64,000 nt of DNA from Marchantia polymorpha subsp. ruderalis (GCA_037833965.1 AP031355.1:8333501-8397500); one strand, 5' to 3'. Positions 45,780-57,902 are shown, numbered from the stretch's first letter. Numbers and translations are program-made. Notes: generated from the sequence alone by a model not told the origin.

Positions 45780-45900
45780 AACAAGGTCTATTTGAGAGAA
45801 TTTGGAGCAGATTGACTGAATTCAGATGGATCTTTCGGATGCATGGCCAGGTGTGGTATCGTGTGCAGATATCAGGGCTTTCGCTGCAAGAGACGAAATT
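45780..45900 (+). pseudogene. Peroxidase exon 2 remnant (45.8 kb)
   Basis: The frame reads [12 protein letters not shown] and then A-A-R-D, matching [19 protein letters not shown] in exon 2 of the intact peroxidase at 51048-51239. The weaker upstream part matches [19 protein letters not shown] stop lies where the second Asp of HIDD should be, the Cys of ACPG is a Trp, and no other exon is recognised nearby. It is a decayed tandem relative of the gene at 50.7 kb. Confidence 0.75.
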
Positions 45901-47140
45901 GCTTAGTAGTGTCAGTCTATCCGCTAGTGATGCCTATCACAGGACTCAGAATCTGAAGACGACGCAAAACAGTTGACAAGTTTCATACTATCGAAGTAAT
46001 ACTTCGTTCAGAAGAATGCTAGAAGTGTGATGGCAGTAAGTGATGAAAATTTGTAATCGCTGCTAGCCAATCTAATTTGCAATTTTCTGAAGATATGGTT
46101 TGAAACCTCACGGTACAGCTATCCGTTCTCTATCGTCAAAGGCTTCTAAAAACGCCCTGAGTCTCACTGATCAGTCTTCTAATCCCGCATTCGACGACTT
46201 CGTCAAGGCTCAGTATCTCTTCGCCTTTTGGGTTTCACATATCTCGATGAAGGCAGATGGCTCAAGATTCACACAGTGCAACTTCTTGTTGCAAGGCGAG
46301 TCCCTGCTGTTGACTGCCAGTCGCGTTGCTTGATGTTGTGTCCAGAATTTTGACAAATACATTGACTTTGCTCTTTTCATGACTGCCTACAGATTCACCT
46401 CCATATTTTTCCGTTGATTTAGTTGTCCTGTATCTGCATCAGCTCTGACAGCATCCTAAAGCCCGAAGTAAGTAATGGGGCTTATACAAGTGGCGAATCA
46501 TAACCAAGCTCGGAGCCCTTGTGAGTATCAGCACAATAATCTCGTAATTTGTGAACCACAAAACCAAAGATAAACACCGCAGACAATGGATCCACGCATG
46601 TCCGAGCACGTAGAAACACGTGTCTTATACACTGCTTACTTGTTCACTAGTCGTTAATGCATATCATATGTGTAAGTCGAACGATACTAGTTTTCACGAC
46701 CTTGTAATAACATTTTCTCCCAACGTTTCTTTGTCGACTGCGTTGATATCAAACGAAAATAATTCTGATGGAATTGTAAAGGGTTTCTCATTAAATAGAC
46801 CAAAGGAGTATCTAAAAATTTTCCACGTTATGAAGCTACCGTCCTTCTAGCTCAGTTCACTCTCAAGCTGAATTCGTTCGCTAAACAATATATTGAACAA
46901 AGTTCTTGATAAACTTGAAAATTGTTTCCCAGCTGATTTTGTTCCAGCAAGAGCTTACAATGCTTTTCTCGTGCGTTACTCTTCTGAAATGATGGGATTC
47001 CTACTCCTCAGGAGTTTAGCCTACTCTCATATGCTACCCTGCGATAGTTTCAGCTGTCTTGGAACAGAGTGGTAATTAGAAGTCAAGGTCTAATAAATTG
47101 TAGATTAATTAAACAAAAAATGAACAAGGCGTAAGGCTTG
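45901..47140. other. Host DNA with no clear gene; possible O-methyltransferase middle fragment near 46890-47075
   Basis: An open stretch at 46893-47075 contains ARAYNAFLVRYSSEMMGFLL, which faintly resembles the segment before the SAM-binding fold in COMT-like methyltransferases. It lies in the right place and orientation for the remnant that follows. An open stretch at 46100-46333 has no resemblance I can defend. Confidence 0.3.
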
Positions 47141-47489
47141 TATGCCACCTTCTTCATGGTGATGAAGAATCTACAACTTTATAGGCGCATACTTTACTTG
47201 ATACTCCACGGCATCGGCGATGAGGAATGCTTAGAGATCTGGAAGAGTTGCTACCCAGCATTACCAGAAGGAGGGGGCAAAGTCGTCATCGGCTAGCATG
47301 TTATCGAAGATGACAGCACAGATGATGATGTCCAAATTCAGGACCGCAGAACTTTTCATGCTGTCTCATTATCTGGATGGCAAGGATCGATCTTTCAACA
47401 CCTACAAGGCCTTGTTAACTTCATGTGGTTCTGTTGATTGCAAATTGATGAAGCTTCCTCATGGTGTTTCAGTTTTTATATGCTTCTAA
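47141..47489 (+). pseudogene. O-methyltransferase (COMT-like) 3' remnant
   Basis: The first part (47141-47296) reads LHGIGDEECLEIWKSCYPAL followed by PEGGGKVVIG. It matches the family's W-x-L-H-D-W-x-D-E-x-C segment with the catalytic-base His and the P-E-G-G-K-V turn. The second part (47298-47489), in another frame, reads HYLDGKDRSFNTYKALLTSC then LPHGVSVFICF, matching the C-terminal GG(K/R)ER-T-x-x-E-(F/Y) region. The frame change and an in-frame stop between the two, plus the change of HDW to HGI, make it a pseudogene. Such enzymes methylate phenolics such as caffeate or flavonoids using SAM; the substrate cannot be inferred here. Confidence 0.75.
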
Positions 47490-47511
47490 ATAGAAGCATA
47501 TAAAAACTGAA
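47468..47511. repeat. Perfect 21-bp inverted repeat with 2-base loop
   Basis: The arm TTCAGTTTTTATATGCTTCTA (47468-47488; 21 bases) is followed by AA and its exact reverse complement (47491-47511). The left arm is the last codons and stop of the O-methyltransferase remnant, so the right arm looks like a fold-back copy of the gene end. Confidence 0.9.
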
Positions 47512-49020
47512 TGTGAGTGCATGTTCAAACATCTACGCGAAGAGGTCCAATACACACCTGGTTCATTTCATACTAAGTAGGGAGAATCACAACCTTTTAT
47601 CGTAAGACGTGATAGGAACGTTCACAGTCTGAACTCTAGATCTTTCAAAGCTAGGTAGCTTCAATTGATCTAGAGTCCGAGGCCACTGAGAATAATTTGC
47701 AAGTAGGAAGCAAGTGGGTCCGTAACGAAGATGACATGCATCAGCATCGTCATGTATATGAGGATACAAATGAGATGTTTGGGGGAAGAGCATTGTAAAG
47801 AACTCACGAGTTGATTCAGACCATGGCAGCTGTCACCACAGTCCGTTCCACTTGAGAATAGTAAGGCATTGTTGGAAGGTTATGACCCGGTCAAGAGATG
47901 AATAATTAGAAACTCAGTATTGCAGTGATGACTATAGTTTAGCAAGAAGACATATAACCCGAGAATTTTTTTATATCAAATACTTCTCAACTGTATCTCT
48001 ACTGAATTATTGTCCGTGTTTTCAGAGCCATACTTGATGTCTAATATCCATCAGAGGTGGTTCCGAGTATCATCAATGAAAGTTACATACTCCCGAACGT
48101 AAATGTTTAAACATTTTGTATCGGCATAGATTTACGCTGTATTGAAGATAGGTTACTACACAAACAAATTTTGTCTTCATTTCGATCAAACTAGAATTGC
48201 CCTGATTTCTAATCCTTTGGAGCAGATTCATCTGACTTTGTCTCGTCACTTTAAAAAACATACAGAAATTGAGCTATTGTGCTCATGAAAATTGTACTGT
48301 ACTTCTCTATTTCTAGCATTTAAAGAAGGAAGAGTTTTTTTTGATCCAGTGGTTCTACCATGATGATTTGGTTCGTAACAACATTTTCCGGAAGTCCAGC
48401 AAGCGAGTTCTGGAATGTCACATCCTGAACTATCATATGTCATCTCGGATTTACTGCCAAGTGGATATTATTCAACATTATACCCAGGCGGCACACCTGG
48501 TAGAGGTACTAAAATCTGCAAAATTTAGAGACGTTGGTCAAATCTTAAATATGGGCAAAAAGGTTGGATTGACAGTACCATACTGAAAGACTTTGGTATT
48601 GACTAGTTACTGAAATGCGGGTCATGTGCAGAAGACCCATTCAATAGCTATGACCTAGTGGGCGGACTGTCCTGATGACTGTTTTGGTGAATGTTATGCG
48701 AAAATTATCATGTTGATTAGGATTTCAGCAGCGTGGAGATCCCACCGGTTTGCATCCAATCCACCACTGAAAAGAACGAAACACATGTTGGTGAGTTGGT
48801 CGAACAAGTTGGACGAGGCTGACTTCCATATCTCCCTTTTTTAAACAAAAGATCGGCAGGTGAAGATTGCAGAAAATTTATCACTTTTTGAAGTGTAATG
48901 AACTGAAAGCTGTGAAATCTTTCACACTTTACAATCTTATGTTGACCTCAGAAATGGTCATGAAACTTCATCTTGTAGAAGATAAATGAGATTATTTTTT
49001 TATTGAATACGTTCAGTGAT
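47512..49020. other. Host DNA, no gene recognised
   Basis: This is moderately AT-rich DNA with scattered short open stretches on both strands and no motif, repeat array or RNA gene that I can support. Confidence 0.5.
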
Positions 49021-49221
49021 ATTGGAGCTAAAGATGCACTTAAAAATAACCCACTATTGGAGGTTAGTTGTCAGTAATTGGAAGCTATTAGAGCTTAAGA
49101 TGCACTTAAAAATAACCCACTATTGGAGGTTAGTTGTCAATAATTGGAAGCTATTGGAGCTAAAGATGCACTTAAAAATAACCCAATATTGGAGGTTAGT
49201 TGTCAGTAATTGGAAGCTATT
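49021..49221. repeat. 66-bp tandem repeat, three copies
   Basis: Units start at 49021, 49087 and 49153 with the words ATTGGAGCTAAAGATGCACT (ATTAGAGCTTAAG in unit 2). They differ at only a few bases. The 66-base period keeps one frame open through all three units, but the resulting peptide repeat (LELKMHLKITHYWRLVV) has no recognised relative. Confidence 0.9.
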
Positions 49222-49270
49222 TTCATGTCTGATCTAGAAAGTGAGAAATGTACACAAATACACACTAAGA

Positions 49271-49832
49271 AGTATGGGTATGACATTTGAGGTTTGACAT
49301 GTGAATACAGATTTGAAACTATACTATACTCAGAAATCCCTGGCTGGCATTTGGTCTACCAGTTGCAGTTCAGATGCATTCCACGCATAAGAAGAAGCCA
49401 GCTAACCAGCACACGCTTTCGAAGTTACCCTAGGCACGCAACTTTGTGAACTTAAGTTCTTCAACCCTGTACGTGTTAGATCACCATTGATTTATATCTG
49501 GCCTGTCTGTGGAAGTATGCGGTCTAACTCATGTTCTCAATTACTATACAGCAGCCGATATCTACAGCACAGAAGAGTTATAAAAACTAAAAATCACGTG
49601 CATTTACTAGAGACTTGGGTTTAATTTAGGCTATACTGACGTAAAGCAATTGAGAATGTTTGAAACAAAGATATGTGCCAAAGGTAACTTCTTAAGCATG
49701 TGCTGGTTGACAACTACATCGCTGCTCACGTGGCTTCTATGCATTCGTGGAATGCATCTGAATTGGAATTGGTAATGCAAAAGCCAACTATGTCAGAATG
49801 TTCAGCTTAAATCTCAAATATCATATCCATGA
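49271..49832. repeat. Long imperfect inverted repeat (arms about 180-190 bp)
   Basis: The left arm (about 49271-49460) pairs with the right arm (about 49650-49832). The best block is TTCAGATGCATTCCACG (49369-49385) against its exact complement at 49746-49762. Other matching blocks are CCAGCACACGCTTTCGAAGT against the complement of 49690-49712, and GGTATGACATTTGAGGTTT against the complement of 49810-49827. The spacer is about 190 bp. It may be a fold-back element, a MITE or an inverted duplication; no gene was recognised in it. Confidence 0.75.
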
Positions 49833-50711
49833 GCAAACATTCCAGGATTGAACAAGCTTTTACAAATACAGTATATGCTTGTGAACTCTAATACCAAAAC
49901 GGTGGATATGCCTATATGGGAGTTGATATTCGCATCATTCTGGAATCTAGCTCGGAAGAATTGTAGATGACTAATGTTGAATCAAGCGCTACTCTTGCAA
50001 ACGTTTGAGCATCTGACAGGAGACCTGGTCTCTTGTCAGAAAATTCTTCTGATAAACCTTTTCGTGACAATGTTTCGTATGGATTCTCAGAAAACTAACA
50101 CAACAATGATGTGACTTCACTTCAACAATAACGTGAGTTCATCAATATGTTTAAAAACTTGTTCCGGAATTCTGGACATAGTGATGAATATCGTAAGCTA
50201 AGGCTAGATTCGTGCATTTTCCCACTTGACTGGTTCTTCTGGTTGGCATGAACTCATTTCGTCAAGGTCCATAACATTTGAGCCTGAATACTGTAGCAGC
50301 GTAGAGCTCGTGTGAGATTGGGAGACTCTGGAGTATAAATGTACATTCGAAGAAGTCAGTCTCAGAAGTTGCAAAAGCTCAACTGAGAGCTTCATTCGAC
50401 CCTTGCACGTAAGCTCAAAACTAATTACGTTTTGTTGCCGGTTGTTGATGTAACAGTCTAGGGCACTTTTTTTACATGTCATCTCATCGGTTGCTCTATG
50501 TCACTAGAACTTCTATGCTTCCGTCGAATCTAGCGGCTTTATGATAGACATTGCATTTTGATCTGTCAATGCATTTTATTCACACGTATTGATCAAATGG
50601 CTCTGCGCAGGGAGGTAGCTGTGATTGTCTGTGACGATTTAACTACCTTGGGCTGGTCGCAATAATCGCAACTTTTTTTCTATTGGAAATCGAAACAAGA
50701 GATACGAAAAA
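49833..50711. other. Upstream region of the peroxidase gene
   Basis: This is AT-rich DNA between the long inverted repeat and the peroxidase start. The promoter must lie here, but I see no TATA box at a convincing distance and do not call one. Confidence 0.5.
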
Positions 50712-52296
50712 ATGGCCACCATTAGTTCGCATTGGTTCCTTTGGACCGCTACAATTTTTCTGACAGCCATGGTTTCACAAGGGCAGCTGACCACGGACTT
50801 CTATGACTCCACTTGCCCACAAGCTGCCACAATAGTAAAGCAAAAGGTCGATGAATTCGTTGACGCCGATAAGGGAATTGCTGCAGGTCTGATGCGCCTT
50901 CATTTCCATGATTGCTTCGTTCGGGTAAGCTCCCTTTCAAAATGCAGCTGTCAAATTGCTGTGGCCACCCAGATGTACGTAGCAGGAGCCTGTTCTGGCT
51001 TCGGGATCCTTCTGAGATTGGCTTCATGACTGTGACTGCACGTGCAGGGCTGCGATGGATCGGTGCTTCTGAATTCGACCAACACTACACTCGCTGAGAA
51101 AGAAGCGCTCATAAACAACGGCTCCCTTCGAGGATTCGAGCATATCGACGATATAAAGATGGAGCTGGAGAGCGCATGCCCAGGTGTCGTGTCGTGTGCC
51201 GACATTTTGGCCATGGTGGCGAGGGACGCCACTGTTAAGGTACATTCTTGGGTGGTCTAGTTACAAGTCACTTCGCGTATTGAGTATTGAGCATAACGGA
51301 GTCAGATCATAAATTGTCGGCCCGAGCAGAACCTTAGTTTGATTCATGAAAGTAAACATCTGGTTGTACTGCGCAGCTCGGAGGCTTGAGCTGGGAAGTG
51401 TTTCTGGGCCGCATCGACGGACGATCTTCAGTTGCAGACGAGGTCAACACCAGTCTTCCATTCCGTACATTCAACTTCTCCCAGCTCGTTGCGACTTTCG
51501 CCAAAGTCGGACTAGACACCAAGGACATGATCGTCCTCTCAGGTGGGTGACTGCAATCTCTTGAGAATATTGCAAGTCATATCAGATTATATTAGAGCAC
51601 GGTGACAACTCCAGTCTCATGGGAAGCATGCGTTGCAATGGACGATTTGATTGTGGGAGGAAGTAAGGTCTCCTGTCAGTCAGTCCCGGGGCCTTAATGA
51701 AGGATTAATGCAACAGCTGATAAGTAGTTACGGGCCCTTCTCCTTCATTTGGACTTAACCACTATACCCCTAACGAGGATTTGCTGTCTCTCAAAGCCTC
51801 GAAGAGAACAGTCGCCTCGCGTCATCGTGAAAGACATTTATCTGCAAAATTCGCCAAAGTTTGTAACGCAAACTTTGTATGTCCTCATGCAGGCGGGCAC
51901 TCTATCGGCCAACTCCACTGCGGAGCATTCTTCGAGCGCCTGTGGGACTTTCAAGGTCAGAATATCACAGACCCATCGATGGACCCGGAATTCGCCGAGT
52001 CTCTCAAGGCCCAGTGCCCTCGCGACAACCCTCTCCTCTTCAAAGGGGCCGATTCCACGAACGCCACATTCGACGCCGTTTACTACTCGGACCTTCTGAA
52101 CCAGAAGGGCCTCATGGACTCGGACGTGGCGCTGATGAGCGATCCCTTGGGCGTGGAATACGCCACCGAAGCTGTGCAGGACCCCTACTCCTTCCTGTTC
52201 GAGTTTGGAACGGCCATGATCAAAATGGGCAATATTCCAGCGAGCGATCCTTACGGCTGGAGGAAGAATTGCGCAGTCATCGAGCCATGCAACTAG
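50712..52296 (+). CDS. Class III (secretory plant) peroxidase, four exons, intact
   Basis: Exons are 50712-50924, 51048-51239, 51377-51542 and 51893-52296, with GT-AG introns of 123, 137 and 350 bp and phases 0, 0 and 1. The product is 324 residues, the usual length. Residues 1-24 form a signal peptide with likely cleavage at [10 protein letters not shown], so it is secreted to the wall or vacuole. Catalytic Arg62 and distal His66 lie in [11 protein letters not shown], heme-ligating proximal His193 in LSGGHSIGQ. Eight family cysteines are seen (35, 68, 73, 115, 121, 200, then in QCP and KNC), plus one extra in the C-terminal EPCN. N-glycosylation sequons include N80-S-T. It is a heme enzyme that uses hydrogen peroxide to oxidise phenolics, as in wall cross-linking, lignin-like polymers and defence. 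Intron positions (after FVR, before LGG, within LSG/G) are the classic ones. The start is the first ATG giving a full signal peptide. Confidence 0.95.
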
Positions 52297-52524
52297 TGAA
52301 TCCGTAAAATACAACTTAGATAACGTCGTTCATATTGCAACCGTACGATGCAGAGAACAGGCTAAGAACAAGACGAGTCCGTAGCACATTTGCAATTTCA
52401 TGATCTTCGATTGAATCACGTGTAAATATGGGACATGTAGGTACGTTGAGTGCGAAATTTCGCCAATTGGCGACAAATGTCCGCATAGTACATTGAAAGT
52501 TTCTATCTGAGCCATTTCCTGAAC

Positions 52525-52530
52525 AATAAA
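52525..52530 (+). terminator. Poly(A) signal AATAAA of the peroxidase gene
   Basis: AATAAA lies 229 bases after the stop codon, in an AT-rich stretch followed by runs of T and A. It is a plausible 3' end for the transcript; plant signals are loose, so other sites are possible. Confidence 0.45.
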
Positions 52531-53773
52531 TTGCTTCTATTTTTTTAAAAAAATTTGTCAATAGTGTTGCATGTGAAATATGAGTTAAAGTCTATGTTGG
52601 CATTGGAACTGAGGTGAGAGGTGACATTATATTCACTTTAACTAAGATTTACAGGTAGAGTTTTTATTAATGTTATGGAGAGTTTATATTTGAAGGATTT
52701 TGGAGGTTCCGCATGTAAGACAACTTGGGCAAGGATGGATGCTTCCGTTATGCATTTGCGCTACCAACTTTGGCCCTGGTCGTCCATTGCATACTCTGAT
52801 TTGACATGAGAGAGTGACTAATAAGAATCTAGAGTGCCTAATGAGCTGGACTTTTATGAAAATTACCATTGACTGCAGCCGTGTTACATTTTCTATTTAG
52901 GTTAGTGTGACATCGTTACGATGATAGATCAGCCTTTTAGCTGGATAGTCATTATCTAAGAGTTGCAAATTTTCTGCCTTTGGATCTGGCAAGATGTGTA
53001 GTAAAGGTCAGCACTTCTGACTCACCAAAGAATGTTTAGCTGGTTTCAAAAATGAAAGATACTGTAAATGATAATACTCTATGGTTTAACAAAGCTTCTC
53101 AAGCTATGCCTTCCCTCTTAAGAATGGTCCTGACACGATTCCTCATCATCCTTTTTCCTTTTCAGGAGGATTCATTCATAATTCGATGTACATCAAATCG
53201 GGATAGATAAATATTATATATATTCATATATTTTTGAGGACGCTTAAATTTTTGGAGTATAAATGGACCTGGAGTACACGATGTTAAGCAACTTAACATG
53301 TCTGAGCTTCAACCTCAACAGTTGCAAGTGAGTCAAACATCTGGTCGTTCCAAGATATATCCACTGAACTACTGCGAAATGTGGGAGAGAAATATTTGGA
53401 CTAGAAACTCCTTCATGTGCTTTGAAGCATAGTCTCGCTTGTCTCCTCTTTACAGATTCATGTAGACATCATTTGTGTGCAGTGGGTGGGCCGGATTCGA
53501 CTCCCATGCAATCTTGCCACCTTAGTTCATCACAAAATAGAACAAAAGAGTTTTACTGGCATTGGTGGTGTACGAACTGAGATCAAGTCCACCCAAATGG
53601 ATCCTCACAGCACTGCTGGTCATATGATAACAGCAGCAACTGTGTCCATCGTCCACTTGCGGCGATCTTCGGAGTGTGAAAGAAGACTGCAAGAGCTAAA
53701 CGTCTTTACTATCATAAGTTGCTGTCTTCCAATGTCTTCCAATGTAGGATTGTGATAGGTTCTGGGCTTTTCA
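52531..53773. other. Host DNA between peroxidase gene and exon 2 remnant, no gene recognised
   Basis: AT-rich. I looked for exon 1 (HFHDCF) of the following remnant and did not find it. Confidence 0.5.
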
Positions 53774-53915
53774 ATGGCTGAAAAAGTTACTTTGTTCAAC
53801 GATGTTTCGTTTAGAGGCTTTGAGCATATTGATGATATCGAATTGGAGCTGGAGTGTGCATGCCCTGTGCTCACATCCTGGCATTCTTAGCTTGAGATGC
53901 CGTACTAAGGTATGT
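53774..53915 (+). pseudogene. Peroxidase exon 2 remnant (53.8 kb)
   Basis: The frame MAEKVTLFNDVSFRGFEHID followed by DIELELECACP matches [20 protein letters not shown] and [11 protein letters not shown] of the intact gene. The match then continues in another frame (AHILAFLA, a stop, then DAVL) against [13 protein letters not shown] and ends at AAG/GTATGTG, the same exon-intron border. It has at least one frameshift and one stop. The splice donor has survived. A flanking exon 1 was not seen; an exon 4 remnant lies at 58.6 kb. Confidence 0.85.
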
Positions 53916-56900
53916 GATAGCATATTGTTAAATAGCTTGCATGCAGACTGATCTAAATGAATCTCATACCTTTGCTGTAATGTTAGATTCATGGATAGTT
54001 AATGTAAAATCTACTTCAAGGTTATCTTGTATGGTTACTTTTGTGGCTATTGAGTCACCAGTAGAAGAAATATATATATAGTGTAAACCCAACCATTTTT
54101 CAATGTACTGATGACACCGAGGAGTTAAAATTTGGGGATGGTGATAGTAATGTAGTAATTTCTTATTTGGAGCTTGGTTCAAGGTGAAGAGTAATAAACT
54201 CATGAGCCTTGGTGAGAATCTTTCCAACGATTACATTAGATGGAAATGCAAAAGAGTATAAATGACTTGTAGTAAAGACATTATCTGTAACAACTCCATG
54301 TATATTTTAAAAGTTCATGAGAACATGGTAGATATATTGAAATAGTTGAGAAGCTTAGAACATTGAAATTTCGAAAATGGTACTTGAACATACATGAGAT
54401 ATAGAATTGCAAGGAGTCCCAGTAGCTCACTTCATTGAACACAACCTTGTTGAGATAATAATTTTGTCTCTTACATGCTCTTAAACTACAATTTGAATAA
54501 TACAAGCCTTAAGATCGTGTAGGATATTTCATATGCATGAAATTTTTGGTCCAAGAAAAATATTGAGAATATCTAAATAAATACATGTACAATATTGAAG
54601 TAATTTCCGATGCAAAATTGAGATGGCCAAAGATGTCTGATCCTGAAGCTTGTAATCTTGATATAATAGCTCACGTTGCCAAGCTAGGATATGTTTATCA
54701 GTGCTGATTACTAAGATTGTATATATGATTGCTACCGTATCTCCAAAATCATAAGCATATTATCACATCCTTTGATTTTTTTCTCGCTGAACGAAAGACA
54801 CACAACAAGATATTTCAAAATTGCTACTAGGTTTGATAAAGTTAGTGAGTAAGTTATATTTCTTCATGAAAAGAAAATGAACGGGATGCAGGAGTGTTAC
54901 ACGTGGGAAAAACAAGGATAGTTTTAGCTGCTACTGGTGTGATGAGACAATCCATTTGAACTTTCATGCGAAATGTACACGAATAGCAAATATACTTCCA
55001 AGACTACTCAGAAATCTCAAGAACTTAAGAGTGGTGAAACAAAGGAGCAAACAAAAGTGACTAAGTAAGTTTCTGCAAATAAAGAGAGCGTTTTCGGCAA
55101 ATCTGTGTAGAAATCAAACATCAGAAGTTAAATAATATGGTTTGTATTTGGAGCCCAAATAAATTTTGCTATGACCTATAAATTCAATATATTTAAAGAA
55201 ATGAAATCTATGGTAGTATATTTAAAACTTTTTAATTGATGATAATAATTCATTCTTCGAAGTAAATAATATTCTTGTTTATCTAATATCTACGGTACAA
55301 AGTATAAACGAAAACCTATGATACTCGAGAAAGTTAGATTTGCATATTTGTGGATAAAAAGGATGTGGAAGTCAATAATCACAGATTTTTGTGAACATTT
55401 TTGGATTGAAAATGATTCTAGCATCAGAGAGAAGGATCAATATATTTTTTGCAAATGAATTGAGAATGGGAAATTCTTCCGATTCAAAATACAAAAAATC
55501 TTTCACATTTTGTTCAGTTGATTAAAAGTTGATGCAATTATGTACATCCCAAACAAAAATCTCAAAGTTATATTTTTGGTTTTATTTTTCATTAAAAAAT
55601 CAAATGATGATGATAGTCATGATATCAAAAGAATCATTCAAAATTCATCATGTTCGTAATGAAGAGAAGTCACGTAAGTAATCTTTCTCAAAAAAATCAT
55701 GGGCATCCTTTGAGTAACGATTCCACGATTGTTTGAGTAACTGTTGAAATTTATAAATTCAAATAAATGTGATAAAATATCTCACAGATTCCTACAAGTG
55801 CCACAGTATATCGTTTTCATATATAATTATTTATCATTTATTTATCATTATCATTTTCATATATATTACAAAAATAATATATATATTTCATAATAAATTA
55901 GAAACAAAATGTGCTTGAACTTTATTAAATATATGCTACAATGATGGAAACTCATATATGTAAGATGGGAAGAAGTTGAGAAGACTCAAATAATTGATGA
56001 ACTATTTGAGTAACAATCTTGTTGCTATCATTAAAAGAAAAAGTCGTAGTAGAAGATGTGACAACTTCAGATAATACCTCACATAACTGAGTTGTTACAA
56101 AATTGAATAGAATCGTATAAGACAAAGCATTGAATGAGCTACAATGCGTTTAATTTAAGAAGCGATTTTGAGGTGAAGTTATTAAGGTTTCCAACTATCT
56201 AAATTATCAAATTTTCACAACGGAATTTGATAACATAATACCGATACAAGTATGAAATGGTAAAAATTTTGTTTTTAACCTGTTGAATTCGTTTAATTGT
56301 CATATAGTTAAAATCAAACATTGATTGAAATTTATAGGCTTATTTTCATATGATTAAGAAAATGGTTTTTTACTAAATAATTCAAGATAATGTATATGAT
56401 AATTTTGGAGGCTGCACGGTTTGATGAAGAAGTTACTTGGATAAACAAAAGTAACAAAATAAATTTTGACAAGCAGTATATATGAGTTATGATTTCAAAC
56501 CTTTTTTTCTCAGCACTATCATAATCGTGATAATAAAGATGGAGCATCATCACAAACACACAACACTATTCATGAGTTACATGTTCTTGAAGTGGAAACA
56601 ATGGGGCATTTAAGATAGACTTAGTAGAAAAATTAAAGAGAGCATACTTGCTTGATAACCCTGCTTAATGAAAGTATTTATAACATGGAAACCATGGTTC
56701 CATACAAGATGAACTTCATTTTAGTCTGAAGGATTACAATGAAGCACAAAATGAGATTGGACGAAGTGAGCGCAAGCCATAGTCAGAAAGAGAAATCTAT
56801 AAATAAATACATCGCACTGAAATTTTTACATTTTCCACCAGATTGACTTACTATTGGATGAAGATGGAGAACTCTCTTAACTGAAAAGAGGAGCTACTTG

Positions 56901-57478
56901 TTATATTTTCAGATTTAAGGCAAGATTAGATGACAAGGGTATTGTCAAAGACTTAGTATTGATTACTATAAAATCTTTTTAAAATTGAAAAAGTGTGTTT
57001 CTAATAAAAAACAGTTTCTCTAGGCGCTAAAAGTAATTGGGAGAAAGAAAAACTAGATGTAAATACATATTTGTAAACGGATACGTAAAAGACAAATACA
57101 TGGATGAATGATATCGTTTCTCCATTTCAAATAGTAAAACTTGCTTGATCTAGACAGCTATGCATGGGTTGCAGTTGATATAGTGGCTTCATTTTTATCG
57201 GAGGAACAAGGCTTGACAATATCACACCCGTACTTGGATAAAGTGTAAAATACCTCTAAGTTTACTTATTTAGACTGTGAATGATTAAATGTGAATAATT
57301 TGTTGTTGATGGGAAAGGTAAGAGGTATGACGAGTTTATTTCTTATCTGTGCTCCATATTAAAAAAATTTGGTACTTGATCTTACAATGTTTTTCTTAGA
57401 AAAAAATACGTTGACAAAAGTTGAAAGGAAGAATAGATGTAATTGAGCCAAACCAAGTGCATACATTGAGAATAAAAA
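53916..57478. other. AT-rich host DNA, no gene recognised
   Basis: Long runs of A and T, no coding stretch above 75 codons with any recognisable motif, no tandem array and no RNA gene seen. Confidence 0.55.
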
Positions 57479-57666
57479 GGGGAGTGCTAGTTATTCCTCA
57501 CCTTAGTATACGCGATTCTCTGATTGGTCGAATACCCTACACACTACCCTGATTGACCTACTCGTACGAGGAACCTATAACCCTGCATCTACCAATGAGA
57601 GAAAAGCCTGGAGTAGAGTAAAGTGAGGGCTAATTAGCCCTCACTGAAGGATAAATAACCGCTCCC
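57479..57666. mobile_element. MITE-like element, about 188 bp
   Basis: The left end GGGGAGTGCTAGTTATTCCT and the complement of the right end (GGGAGCGGTTATTTATCCTT) form imperfect terminal inverted repeats. The interior is clearly more GC-rich than the surroundings and carries a perfect 22-bp palindrome at 57623-57644. No coding capacity. I cannot define the target duplication, so the superfamily is open. Confidence 0.5.
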
Positions 57667-57773
57667 GATTTAATAACTTGTTTCACATGGCTGACCGTTT
57701 GGAAAGGAGATGAATGAATCTAGCAAGATAAGCATTGAAATTGTGCATTTCTACGTCAGAGTTCCGTAGGCTC

Positions 57774-57902
57774 ATTCATGTTTACTACGGTTTTCAGGTT
57801 ACTATACCTAGCTCATTTAATAGAATTTCCAGCCACCACTCATGTTTGCTACGGTTTTTAGGTTACTATACCTAGCCTATATAATAGACTTTCTAGCCAC
57901 CA
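57774..57902. repeat. Direct duplication of about 62 bp, two copies
   Basis: CATGTTTACTACGGTTTTCA...ATAGAATTTCCAGCCACCA is followed at once by CATGTTTGCTACGGTTTTTA...ATAGACTTTCTAGCCACCA. The second copy starts near 57839. Confidence 0.85.

Noticed and set aside
46100-46333. Open stretch of 77 codons as a peroxidase exon 3 relative
   Set aside because: Placed suitably after the 45.8 kb remnant, but residue matches to [15 protein letters not shown] and the following exon 3 sequence are no better than chance.
49021-49237. Small repeat-protein gene from the 66-bp array
   Set aside because: No recognisable start context, no relative, and the frame is open only because the repeat length is a multiple of three.
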